Below are positions 31,501 through 45,070 of a stretch of DNA of 64,000 nt, piece by piece (position 1 is the stretch's first letter; every line of letters begins with the position of its first letter). The DNA is taken from assembly GCA_947000775.1 (NCBI GenBank), contig CAMQGK010000341.1, forward strand, positions 9,946,501 to 10,010,500, written 5' to 3'. The notes under the pieces are model-generated. The model was given only the letters and a program-made list of their open reading frames with translations. It made no database searches and was not told where the DNA came from. Source of the DNA: Pterois miles (taxonomy: Eukaryota; Chordata; Actinopteri; Perciformes; Scorpaenidae). Both the position numbers and the translations under genes were made by a program.

Positions 31501-34500
31501 AAATTTGACGTTTTCAGTAAAAAAATTTCGACATACTATACTATGAAGGTTTTTTTCTTTTTTTAATTTTCCAACATTTCACAAAATGACTTTTTTCCAC
31601 CATAGAATCATTTTACATGCTATAATACGAACGTTTTTATGATTTTTTTCAACATCCAAAAAATTTGACGTTTTTATCGAAAAATTTCGACATACTATAC
31701 TATGACGATTTTTTCGACAAATTTTCCAACATTTCACGAAATGACTTTTTTCCACCATAAAATCATTTTACATGCTGTCATACGACCCTTTTCATGATTT
31801 TTTTCAACATCAAAAAAATTTGACGTTTTCATCGAAAAATTTCGACATACTATACTATGACGTTTTTTTTTTTTTTTTAATTTTCCAACATTTCACGAAA
31901 TGACTTTTTTCTACCATAGAATCATTTTACATGCTATACTACGACCGATTTCATGATTTTTTTCAACATTAAAAAAATTTGACGTTTTCATCAAAAAATT
32001 TCGACATACTATACTATGACGTTTTTTTTTCTTTTTTTAATTTTCCAACATTTCACAAAAAAACTTTTTTCCACCATAGAATCATTTTACATGCTATAAT
32101 ACGACCGTTTTTTTCATTTTTTTCAACATCAAAAAAATTTGACATTTTCATCGAAAAATTTCGACATACTATACTATGACGTTTTTTTTTTTTTTTTAAT
32201 TTTCCAACATTTCACGAAATGACTTTTTTCCACCATAGAATCATTTTACATGCTATAATACTACCGTTTTCATGTTTTTTTCCCAACATCAAAAAAATTT
32301 GACGTTTTCATCGAAAAATTTCGACATACTATACTATGACGTTTTTTTTTTTTTTTTAATTTTCCAACATTTCACGAAATGACTTTTTTCTACCATAGAA
32401 TCATTTTACATGCTATACTACGACCGATTTCATGATTTTTTTCAACATCAAAAAAATTTGACATTTTCATCGAAAAATTTCGACATACTGTACTATGACG
32501 TTTTTTTGTCGAATTTTCCAACACTTCACAAAATGACTTTTTTCCACCATAGAGTCATTTTACATGTTATAATACGACCGTTTTTTTTATTTTTTTCAAC
32601 ATCAAAAAAATTTGACATTTTCGTCAAAAAATTTCGACATACTATACTATGACGTTTTTTTTGTCAAATTTTCCAATATTTCACAAAATGACTTTTTTCC
32701 ACCATAGAATCATTTTACATGCTATAATACGACTGTTTTCAAGATTTTTTTTGAACATGAAAAAGATTTGACGTTTTCATCGAAAAATTTCGACATGCTA
32801 TACTATGACGTTTTTTTGGTAAAATTTTCCAACATTTCACGAAAACACTTTTTTCCACCACAGAATCATTTTACATGCTATAATACGACCGTTTTCATGA
32901 TTTTTTTCAACATCAAAAAAATTTGACGTTTTCAGCGAAAAATTTCGACATACTATACTATGACGTTTTTTTTTTTTTTTTAATTTTCCAACATTTCACG
33001 AAATGACTTTTTTCCACCATAGAATCATTTTACATGCTATACTATGACCGATTTCATGATTTTTTTCAACATTAAAAAAATTTGACGTTTTCATCAAAAA
33101 ATTTCGACATACTATACTATGACGTTTTTTTTTTTTTTTTAATTTTCCAACATTTCACGAAATGACTGTTTTCCACCATAGAATCATTTTACATGCTATA
33201 ATACGACCGATTTCATGATTTTTTTAGACATCAAAAAAATTTGACGTTTTCAGTAAAAAAATTTCGACATACTATACTATGACGTTTTTTTTTCTTTTTT
33301 TAATTTTCCAACATTTCACGAAATGACTTTTTTCCACCATAGAATCATTTTACATGCTATAATACTACCGTTTTCATGATTTTTTTCAACATCAAAAAAA
33401 TTTGACGTTTTCAGCGAAAAATTTCGACATACTATACTATGACGTTTTTTTTTTTTTTTTTAATTTTCCAACATTTCACGAAATGACTTTTTTCCACCAT
33501 AGAATCATTTTACATGCTGTCATACGACCGTTTTCATGATTTTTTTCAACATCAAAAAAATTTGACGTTTTCAGCGAAAAATTTCGACATACTATACTAT
33601 GACGTTTTTTTTTTTTTTTAAATTTTCCAGCATTTCACGAAATGACTTTTTTCTACCATAGAATCATTTTACATGCTATACTACAACCGATTTCATGATT
33701 TTTTTCAACATTAAAAAAATTTGACGTTTTCATCAAAAAATTTCGACATACTATACTATGACGTTTTTTTTTTCTTTTTTAATTTTCCAACATTTCACAA
33801 AAAACTTTTTTCCACCATCGAATCATTTTACATGCTATAATACGACCGTTTTTTTCATTTTTTTCAACATCAAAAAAATTTGACATTTTCATCGAAAAAT
33901 TTCGACATACTGTACTATGACGTTTTTTTGTCGAATTTTCCAACACTTCACAAAATGACTTTTTTCCACCATAGAATCATTTTACATGTTATAATATGAC
34001 CGTTTTTTTTTTTTTTTTTCAACATCAAAAAAATTTGACATTTTCGTCGAAAAATTTCGACATACTATACTATGACGTTTTTTTTTCTTTTTTTAATTTT
34101 CCAACATTTCACGAAATGACTTTTTTCCACCATAGAATCATTTTACATGCTATAATACGACCGTTTCATTGATTTTTGTCAACATCAAAAAAATTTGACG
34201 TTTTCAGCGAAACATTTCGACATACTATATTATGACGTTTTTTTCTTTTTAATTTTCCAACAATTCATGAAATGACTCATTTCATCCATAGAATCATTTT
34301 ATATGCTATAATATGACCCTTTTCGTGATTTTTTCCAACATCAAAAAAATTTGACGTTTTCATCGAAAAATTTCGACATACTATACTATGACGTTTTCTT
34401 GTCGAATTTTCCAACATTTCACAAAATAATTTTTTTCCACCATAGAATCATTTTACATGCTATAATACGACCGTTTTCATGATTTTTTTCAACATCAAAA

Positions 34501-37500
34501 AAATTTGTCTTTTTCATCGAAAAATTTCGACATACTATACTATGACGTTTTTTTTGTCAAATTTTCCAATATTTCACGAAATGACTTTTTTCCACCATAG
34601 AATCATTTTACATGCTATAATACTACCGTTTTCATGATTTTTTTCAACATCAAAAAAATTTGACGTTTTCAGCGAAAAATTTCGACATACTATACTATGA
34701 CGTTTTTTTTTTTTTTTAATTTTCCAACATTTCACGAAATGACTTTTTTCCACCATAGAATCATTTTACATGCTATACTACGACCGATTTCATGATTTTT
34801 TTCAGCATTAAAAAAATTTGACGTTTTCATCAAAAAATTTCGACATACTATACTATGACGTTTTTTTTTTTTTTTTTAATTTTCCAACATTTCACGAAAT
34901 GACTGTTTTCCACCATAGAATCATTTTACATGCTATAATACGACCGATTTCATGATTTTTTTAGACATCAAAAAAATTTGACGTTTTCAGTAAAAAAATT
35001 TCTACATACTATACTATGACGTTTTTTTTGTCAAATTTTCCAACATTTCACAAATGACTTTTTTCCACCATAGAATCATTTTACATGCTATAATACTACC
35101 GTTTTCATGATTTTTTTCAACATCAAAAAAATTTGACGTTTTCATCGAAAAATTTCGACATACTATACTATGACGTTTCTTTTTTTTTTTTTTAATTTTC
35201 CAACATTTCACGAAATGACTTTTTTCTACCATAGAATCATTTTACATGCTATACTACGACCGATTTCATGATTTTTTTCAACATCAAAAAAATTTGACAT
35301 TTTCATCGAAAAATTTCGACATACTGTACTATGACGTTTTTTTGTCGAATTTTCCAACACTTCACAAAATGACTTTTTTTCCACCATAGAATCATTTTAC
35401 ATGTTATAATACGACCGTTTTTTTTATTTTTTTCAACATCAAAAAAATTTGACATTTTCGTCGAAAAATTTCGACATACTATACTATGACGTTTTTTTTG
35501 TCAAATTTTCCAATATTTCACAAAATGACTTTTTTCCACCATAGAATCATTTTACATGCTATAATACGACCGTTTTCAAGATTTTTTTTGAACATGAAAA
35601 AGATTTGACGTTTTCATCGAAAAATTTCGACATGCTATACTATGACGTTTTTTTGGTAAAATTTTCCAACATTTCACGAAATGACTTTTTTCCACCATAG
35701 AATCATTTTACATGTTATAATACGACCGTTTTTTTTATTTTTTTCAACATCAAAAAAATTTGACGTTTTCAGCGAAAAATTTCGACATACTATACTATGA
35801 CGTTTTTTTTTTTTTTTAATTTTCCAACATTTCACGAAATGACTTTTTTCCACCATAGAATCATTTTACATGCTATACTATGACCGATTTCATGATTTTT
35901 TTCAACATTAAAAAAATTTGACGTTTTCATCAAAAAATTTCGACATACTATACTATGACGTTTTTTTTTTTTTTTTTAATTTTCCAACATTTCACGAAAT
36001 GACTGTTTTCCACCATAGAATCATTTTACATGCTATAATACGACCGATTTCATGATTTTTTTAGACATCAAAAAAATTTGACGTTTTCAGTAAAAAAATT
36101 TCGACATACTATACTATGACGTTTTTTTTTCTTTTTTTAATTTTCCAACATTTCACGAAATGACTTTTTTCCACCATAGAATCATTTTACATGCTATACT
36201 ATGACCGATTTCATGATTTTTTTCAACATTAAAAAAATTTGACGTTTTCATCAAAAAATTTCGACATACTATACTATGACGTTTTTGTTTTTTTTTTTAA
36301 TTTTCCAACATTTCACGAAATGACTGTTTTCCACCATAGAATCATTTTACATGCTATAATACGACCGATTTCATGATTTTTTTAGACATCAAAAAAATTT
36401 GACGTTTTCAGTAAAAAAATTTCGACATACTATACTATGACGTTTTTTTTGTCAAATTTTCCAACATTTCACGAAATGACTTTTTTCCACCATAGAATCA
36501 TTTTACATGCTATAATACGACCGATTTCATGATTTTTTTAGACATCAAAAAAATTTGACGTTTTCAGTAAAAAAATTTCGACATACTATACTATGAAGGT
36601 TTTTTTCTTTTTTTAATTTTCCAACATTTCACAAAATGACTTTTTTCCACCATAGAATCATTTTACATGCTATAATACGAACGTTTTTATGATTTTTTTC
36701 AACATCCAAAAAATTTGACGTTTTTATCGAAAAATTTCGACATACTATACTATGACGATTTTTTCGACAAATTTTCCAACATTTCACGAAATGACTTTTT
36801 TCCACCATAAAATCATTTTACATGCTGTCATACGACCCTTTTCATGATTTTTTTCAACATCAAAAAAATTTGACGTTTTCATCGAAAAATTTCGACATAC
36901 TATACTATGTTTTTTTTTTTTTTTTTTAATTTTCCAACATTTCACGAAATGACTGTTTTCCACCATAGAATCATTTTACATGCTATAATACGACCGTTTT
37001 TTTCATTTTTTTCAACATCAAAAAAATTTGACATTTTCATCGAAAAATTTCGACATACTGTACTATGACGTTTTTTTGTCAAATTTTCCAACATTTCACA
37101 AATGACTTTTTTCCACCATAGAATCATTTTACATGCTATAATACTACCGTTTTCATGATTTTTTTCAACATCAAAAAAATTTGACGTTTTCATCGAAAAA
37201 TTTCGACATACTATACTATGACGTTTTTTTTTTTTTTTTTAATTTTCCAACATTTCACGAAATGACTTTTTTCTACCATAGAATCATTTTACATGCTATA
37301 CTACGACCGATTTCATGATTTTTTTCAACATCAAAAAAATTTGACATTTTCGTCGAAAAATTTCGACATACTATACTAGGACGTTTTTTTTGTCAAATTT
37401 TCCAATATTTCACAAAATGACTTTTTTCCACCATAGAATCATTTTACATGCTATAATACGACCGTTTTCAAGATTTTTTTTGAACATGAAAAAGATTTGA

Positions 37501-40300
37501 CGTTTTCATCGAAAAATTTCGACATGCTATACTATGACGTTTTTTTGGTAAAATTTTCCAACATTTCACGAAAACACTTTTTTCCACCACAGAATCATTT
37601 TACATGCTATAATACGACCGTTTTCATGATTTTTTTCAACATCAAAAAAATTTGACGTTTTCAGCGAAAAATTTCGACATACTATACTATGACGTTTTTT
37701 TTTTTTTTTTAATTTTCCAACATTTCACGAAATGACTTTTTTCCACCATAGAATCATTTTACATGCTATACTATGACCGATTTCATGATTTTTTTCAACA
37801 TTAAAAAAATTTGACGTTTTCATCAAAAAATTTCGACATACTATACTATGACGTTTTTTTTTTTTTTTTTTAATTTTCCAACATTTCACGAAATGACTGT
37901 TTTCCACCATAGAATCATTTTACATGCTATAATACGACCGATTTCATGATTTTTGTAGACATCAAAAAAATTTGACGTTTTCAGTAAAAAAAATTTCGAC
38001 ATACTATACTATGACGTTTTTTTTCTTTTTTTAATTTTCCAACATTTCACGAAATGACTTTTTTCCACCATAGAATCATTTTACATGCTATAATACTACC
38101 GTTTTCATGATTTTTTTCAACATCAAAAAAATTTGACGTTTTCAGCGAAAAATTTCGACATACTATACTATGACGTTTTTTTTTTTTTTTTTTAATTTTC
38201 CAACATTTCACGAAATGACTTTTTTCCACCATAAAATCATTTTACATGCTGTCATACGACCCTTTTCATGATTTTTTTCAACATCAAAAAAATTTGACGT
38301 TTTCATCGAAAAATTTCGACATACTATACTATGACGTTTTTTTTTTTTTTTTTTAATTTTCCAACATTTCACGAAATGACTTTTTTCTACCATAGAATCA
38401 TTTTACATGCTATACTACAACCGATTTCATGATTTTTTTCAACATTAAAAAAATTTGACGTTTTCATCAAAAAATTTCGACATACTATACTATGACGTTT
38501 TTTTTCTTTTTTTAATTTTCCAACATTTCACAAAAAAACTTTTTTCCACCATCGAATCATTTTACATGCTATAATACGACCGTTTTTTTCATTTTTTTCA
38601 ACATCAAAAAAATTTGACATTTTCATCGAAAAATTTCGACATACTGTACTATGACGTTTTTTTGTCGAATTTTCCAACACTTCACAAAATGACTTTTTTC
38701 CACCATAGAATCATTTTACATGTTATAATATGACTGTTTTTTTTTTTTTTTTCAACATCAAAAAAATTTGACATTTTCGTCGAAAAATTTCGACATACTA
38801 TACTATGACGTTTTTTTTTTCTTTTTTTAATTTTCCAACATTTCACGAAATGACTTTTTTTCCACCATAGAATCATTTTACATGCTATAATACGACCGTT
38901 TCCATGATTTTTGTCAACATCAAAAAAATTTGACGTTTTCAGCGAAAAATTTCGACATACTATATTATGACGTTTTTTTCTTTTTAATTTTCCAACAATT
39001 CATGAAATGACTCATTTCATCCATAGAATCATTTTATATGCTATAATATGACCCTTTTCATGATTTTTTCCAACATCAAAAAAATTTGACGTTTTCATCG
39101 AAAAATTTCGACATACTATACTATGACGTTTTCTTGTCGAATTTTCCAACATTTCACAAAATAAATTTTTTCCACCATAGAATCATTTTACATGCTATAA
39201 TACTACCGTTTTCATGATTTTTTTCAACATCAAAAAAATTTGACTTTTTCAGCGAAAAATTTCGACATACTATACTATGACGTTTTTTTTTTTTTTTTTT
39301 TTAATTTTCCAACATTTCACGAAATGACTTTTTTCCACCATAGAATCATTTTACATGCTATACTACGACCGATTTCATGATTTTTTTCAACATTAAAAAA
39401 ATTTGACGTTTTCATCAAAAAATTTCGACATACTATACTATGACGTTTTTTTTTTTTTTTTAATTTTCCAACATTTCACGAAATGACTGTTTTCCACCAT
39501 AGAATCATTTTACATGCTATAATACGACCGATTTCATGATTTTTTTAGACATCAAAAAAATTTGACGTTTTCAGTAAAAAAATTTCGACATACTATACTA
39601 TGACGTTTTTTTTGTCAAATTTTCCAACATTTCACAAATGACTTTTTTCCACTATAGAATCATTTTACATGCTATAATACTACCGTTTTCATGATTTTTT
39701 TCAACATCAAAAAAATTTGACGTTTTCATCGAAAAATTTCGACATACTATACTATGACGTTTTTTGTTTTTTTTTAATTTTCCAACATTTCACGAAATGA
39801 CTTTTTTCTACCATAGAATCATTTTACATGCTATACTACGACCAATTTCATGATTTTTTTCATCATCAAAAAAATTTGACATTTTCATCGAAAAATTTCG
39901 ACATACTGTACTATGACGTTTTTTTGTCGAATTTTCCAACACTTCACAAAATGACTTTTTTCCACCATAGAATCATTTTACATGCTATAATACGACCGTT
40001 TTCAAGATTTTTTTTGAACATGAAAAAGATTTGACGTTTTCATCGAAAAATTTCGACATGCTATACTATGACGTTTTTTTGGTAAAATTTTCCAACATTT
40101 CACGAAAACACTTTTTTCCACCACAGAATCATTTTACATGCTATAATACGACCGTTTTCATGATTTTTTTCAACATCAAAAAAATTTGTCTTTTCATCGA
40201 AAAATTTAAACATACTATACTATGACGTTTTTTTTCTTTTTTTAATTTTCCAACATTTCACGAAATGACTTTTTTCCACCATAGAATCATTTTACATGCT
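22500..40300 (+). repeat. Satellite zone with ~2.4-kb (about 15-monomer) higher-order period
   Basis: A marker monomer containing GAACATCAAAAAGATTTGAC, or the same with GAACATGA, starts at about 23,130, 25,647, 28,003, 30,373, 32,753, 35,590, 37,482 and 40,016. The intervals are near 12, 15, 16 or 18 times 158 bp. Each marker is usually followed by a GGTAAAATTTTCC linker and often by a CGAAAACACTT variant, so the order of variants is conserved. The GAACATGA form replaces GAACATCA from about 30.4 kb rightward, which marks a sub-lineage within the array. Confidence 0.75.
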
Positions 40301-43300
40301 ATAATACTACCGTTTTCATGATTTTTTTCAACATCAAAAAAATTTGACGTTTTCAGCGAAAAATTTCGACATACTATACTATGACGTTTTTTTTTTTTTT
40401 TTAATTTTCCAACATTTCACGAAATGACTTTTTTCCACCATAGAATCATTTTACATGCTATACTATGACCGATTTCATGATTTTTTTCAACATTAAAAAA
40501 ATTTGACGTTTTCATCAAAAAATTTCGACATACTATACTATGACGTTTTGTTTTTTTTTTTTTAAATTTTCCAACATTTCACGAAATGACTGTTTTCCAC
40601 CATAGAATCATTTTACATGCTATAATACGACCGATTTCATGATTTTTTTAGACATCAAAAAAATTTGACGTTTTCAGTAAAAAAATTTCGACATACTATA
40701 CTATGACGTTTTTTTTTTTTTTAATTTTTCCAACATTTCATGAAATGACTGTTTTCCACCATAGAATCATTTTACATGCTATAATACGACCGATTTCATG
40801 ATTTTTTTAGACATCAAAAAAATTTGACGTTTTCAGTAAAAAAATTTCGACATACTATACTATGAAGGTTTTTTTCTTTTTTTAATTTTCCAACATTTCA
40901 CAAAATGACTTTTTTCCACCATAGAATCATTTTACATGCTATAATACGAACGTTTTTATGATTTTTTTCAACATCCAAAAAATTTGACGTTTTTATCGAA
41001 AAATTTCGACATACTATACTATGACGATTTTTTCGACAAATTTTCCAACATTTCACGAAATGACTTTTTTCCACCATAAGATCATTTTACATGCTATAAT
41101 ACGACCCTTTTCATAATTTTTTTCAACATCGAAAAAATATGACGTTTTCATTGAAAAATTTCGACATACTATACTATGACGTTTTTTTTGTCAAATTTAC
41201 CAACATTTCACAAAATGACTTTTTTCCACGATTGTATCATTTTACATGCTATAATACGACCAATTTCATGATTTTTTTCAACATCAAAAAAATTTGACGT
41301 TTTTATCAAAAAATTTCGACAAACTATACTGTGACTTTTTTTTTTTTTTTTCATTTTCCAACACTTCACAAAATGACTTTTTTCCACCATAGAATCATTT
41401 TACATGCTATAATACGACCGTTTCCATTATTTTTATCAACATCAAAAAAATTTGACGTTTTCATCGAAAAATTTCGACATACTATACTATGACTTTTTTC
41501 TTTTTTTTTTTATTTTCAACACTTCACGAAATGACTTTTTTCCACCATAGAATCATTTTACATGCTATAATACGACCGATTTCATGATTTTTTTAGACAT
41601 CAAAAAAATTTGACGATTTCATCGAAAATTTTCGACATACTATACTATGACTTTTTTTTGTTGAATTTTCCAACACTTCACAAAATGACTTTTTTCCACC
41701 ATAGAATCATTTTACATGCTATAATACGACCGTTTCCATGATTTTTTTCAACATCAAAAAAATTTGACGTTTTCAGCAAAAAATTTCGACATACCATACT
41801 ATGACGTTTTTTTTCTTTTTTTAATTTTCCAACATTTCACAAAATGACTTTTTTCCACCATAGAATCATTTTACATGCTATAATATGACCGTATCCATGA
41901 TTTTTTTCAACATCAAAAAAAATTTGATGTTTTCAGCGAAAAATTTTGACATACTATACTATGACGTTTTTTTTTTTTTTAATTTTCTAGCATTTTACGA
42001 AATGACTGTCTTCCACCATAGAATCATTTTACATGCTATAATACGACCCTTTTCATGATTTTTTTCAACATCCAAAAAATTTGACGTTTTCATCGAAAAA
42101 TTTCGACATGCTATACTATGACGTTTTTTTGGTAAAATTTTCCAACATTTCACGAAAAAACTTTTTTCCACCACAGAATCATTTTACATGCTATAATATG
42201 ACCGTTTTCATGATTTTTTTCAACATCCAAAAAATTTTCTTTTTCTTCGAAAAATTTCAACATACTATACTATGATGTTTTTTTTTTTTTTTTTAATTTT
42301 CCAACATTTCACGAAACGACTTTTTTTCCACCATAGAATCATTTTACATACTATAATACGAACGTTTTTATGATTTTTTTCAACATCAAAAAAAATTTTA
42401 CGTTTTCATCGAAAAATTTCGACATACTATATTATGACTTTTTTTTTTTTTTTTTAATTTTCCAACACTTCACAAAATGACTTTTTTCCATCATAGAATC
42501 ATTTTACATGCTATAATACGACCGTTTCCATGCTTTTTTTCAACATCAAAAAAATTTGACGTTTTCAGCAAAAAATTTCGACATACTATACTATGACGTT
42601 TTTTTGGTCAAATTTTCCAACATTTCACGAAAACACTTTTTTCCACCACAGAATCATTTTACATGCTATAATACAACCGTTTTCATGATTTTTTTCAACA
42701 TCAAAAAAATTTGTCTTTTCATCGAAAAATTTAAACATACCATACTATGACGTTTTTTTTCTTTTTTTAATTTTCCAACATTTCACAAAATGACTTTTTT
42801 CCACCATAGAATCATTTTACATGCTATAATACGACCGTTTCCATGATTTTTTTCAACATCGAAAAAATTTGACGTTTTCATCGAAAAATTTCGACATACT
42901 ATACGATGACGTTTTTTTTCTTTTTTTTAATTTTTTAACATTTCAGGAAATGACTTTTTTCCACCATAGAATCATTTTACATGCTATAATACAAACGTTT
43001 TCATGATTTTTTTCAACATCCAAAAAATTTTACGTTTTCATCGAAAAATTTCGACCTACTATACTATGACGTTTTTTTCGTCAAATTTTCCAACATTTCA
43101 CGAAATGACTTTTTTCCACCATAGAATCATTTTACATGCTATACTACGACCGATTTCATGATTTTTCTCAACATCAAAAAAATTTGACGATTTCATCAAA
43201 AAATTTCGACATACTATACTATGACTTTTTTTTTTTTTTTTAATTTTCCAACACTTCACAAAATGACTTTTTTCCACCATAGAATCATTTTACATGCTAT

Positions 43301-44318
43301 AATACTCCCGTTTTCATGATTTTTTTGAACATCAAATAAATTTTACGTTTTCATTGAAAAATTTCGACATGCTATACTATGACGTTTTTTTAGTCAAATT
43401 TTCCAACATTTCACGAAAACACTTTTTTCCACCACAGAATCATTTTACATGCTATAATATGACCGTTTTCATGATTTTTTTCAACATCAAAAAAATTTGT
43501 CTTTTCATCGAAAAATTTAAACATACTATACTATGACGTTTTTTTTCTGTTTTTAATTTTCCAACATTTCACGAAATGACTTTTTTCCACCATAGAATCA
43601 TTTTACATGCTATAATACGACCGTTTTCATGATTTTTTTCAACATCAAAAAAATTCGTCTTTTTCATCGAAAAATTTCAACATACTATACTATGACTTTT
43701 TTTTTTTTTTTTTTAATTTTCCAACACTTCACAAAATGACTTTTTTCCACCATAGAATCATTTTACATGCTATAATACGACCGTTTCCATGCTTTTTTTC
43801 AACATCAAAAAAATTTGACGTTTTCAGCAAAAAATTTCGACATACTATACTATGACGTTTTTTTTGTAAAATTTTCCAACAATTCACAAAATGACTTTTT
43901 TCCACCATAGAATCGTTTTACATGCTATAATACTCCCGTTTTCATGATTTTTTTGAACATCAAAAAAATTTTACGTTTTCATTGAAAAATTTCGACATGC
44001 TATACTATGACGTTTTTTTTAGTCAAATTTTCCAACATTTCACGAAAACACTTTTTTCCACCACAGAATCATTTTACATGCTATAATACAACCGTTTTCA
44101 TGATTTTTTTCAACATCAAAAAAATTTGTCCTTTCATCGAAAAATTTAAACATACTATGCTATGACGTTTTTTTTCTTTTTTTAATTTTCCAACATTTCA
44201 CAAAATGACTTTTTTCCACCATAAAATCATTTTACATGCTATAATACGACCGATTTCATGATTTTTTTCAACATAAAAAAATTTGACGTTTTCATCAAAA
44301 AATTTCGACATACTATAC
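40300..44318 (+). repeat. Right edge of the satellite array, more divergent monomers
   Basis: Monomers toward the right edge carry more private substitutions than those in the core, for example ATACTCCCG at about 43,304 and 43,931, GACCTACTATAC near 43,053 and a CATACGATG-like core near 42,900. Long shared blocks with the core zones become rarer. Array edges are commonly less homogenised than the centre, and this fits. The last monomer is cut at the core motif by the hAT-like element at 44,319. Confidence 0.7.
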
Positions 44319-45070
44319 CAGGGGTGTCAAACTCATTTTCATCCCGGGCCACATCAGCTTCATGGTTCCCTTCAAAGGGCCGGTTGTAACTGTAAGACTA
44401 TATAAATATATCTCCTCTAGATCATATCATAAAATTGCCTCTGAATTTGATTCGTATTAGTTTTAGTTATAATATATTTAATAACTAGCTCTGAAGACAA
44501 AAAGTTATTTTTTTTAAATTCAGGGCTTGATTCCCAGAATTGTACATTTACATGAGTCAGCAGCGACTTTGTGCAGGCGGGATTCATTCAGTCTGGATGC
44601 GGAGGGGTGAACAGCTCTGACTGCAGCTAGGAGGGACTGCTGACAAGGACCGGGCCCCCCTATGAGAGCTTTGGGACCAGGGAGGGGTCCACGGCAGCAC
44701 CCGCTGCTCATCGAGAAGAGGAAGAACGATATCTGCTTTCTCCATAACACCAGAAAAACTCATTAGATTTGGCCCTAATTTCTTTTTTGAAAGACCCGCT
44801 AGAGGAGTCTGAAAACTGGCTAAATATAGCGACTTAGTCGCTAAGTAGGCGTCACAGCGCTGTTGCTGGAAACCCTTGATAATGAGACGCTACAGTGCGC
44901 ATGTCACAAAATCGAGATGCATTGTGGGATATGCAGTTTAAAGACAGTACTTCTGTGAAGCGGCATAGAATTGAATGATATGCATTCTATATTCTTTGCA
45001 AGCCCTCGCGGGCCACATAAAGTGAGGTGGTGGGCCGGATTTGGCCCGCGGTCCTTGAGTTTGATACGTG
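44319..45070. mobile_element. Non-autonomous hAT-like DNA transposon
   Basis: The element starts with CAGGGGTGTCAAACTCA and ends with TGAGTTTGATACGTG, which is an imperfect inverted copy of the start. GC-rich subterminal blocks around GGGCCACAT and GGGCCGG are also arranged as inverted copies. Ends of this kind are familiar from non-autonomous hAT-type elements in fish and other vertebrates. No transposase reading frame is present; a 76-codon minus-strand frame at 44,520-44,750 has no recognisable domain. The expected 8-bp direct target duplication is missing: the 8 bases before (TACTATAC) and after (GTATAGTA) are inverted, not direct, copies. Confidence 0.75.

Larger units (their letters stand above)
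1..44318 (+). repeat. Satellite array, ~158-bp AT-rich monomer
   Basis: A continuous tandem array runs from the left edge to 44,318. Each monomer carries, in order, a block like CCAACATTTCACGAAATGAC, then CCACCATAGAATCATTTTAC, then ATGCTATAATACGACCG, a TTTCATGATTTTTTTCAAC block, a TTTGACGTTTTCATCGAAAA block, the core CGACATACTATACTATGACG, and a T-run of about 7-22 bases. Spacing between equivalent blocks is about 156-161 bp, mostly because the T-run varies. All monomers have the same orientation. The monomer length is near a nucleosome repeat, as in many centromeric or pericentromeric satellites, but location on the chromosome cannot be seen here. The left end is outside the window, so total length is unknown. 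Open frames of 60-120 codons recur at monomer spacing and are artefacts. Confidence 0.97.

Noticed and set aside
643..43536. Many recurring 60-120-codon open frames on both strands
   Set aside because: They repeat at monomer spacing, encode the satellite sequence itself (Lys- or Phe-rich), and change with T-run length. There is no codon-level constraint or initiation context.
1..44318. CRISPR-like direct repeats with spacers
   Set aside because: The repeats are about 158 bp head to tail with no unique spacers, in a vertebrate context with introns and SINEs.
1..44318. TGCTATAAT in most monomers, matching a bacterial extended -10 promoter
   Set aside because: It is a chance property of the AT-rich monomer in a eukaryotic genome; at most it might make cloned fragments active in bacteria.
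44520..44750. 76-codon minus-strand frame inside the hAT-like element as a transposase remnant
   Set aside because: It has no hAT dimerisation or DDE-like motif and lies in non-coding GC-rich element sequence.
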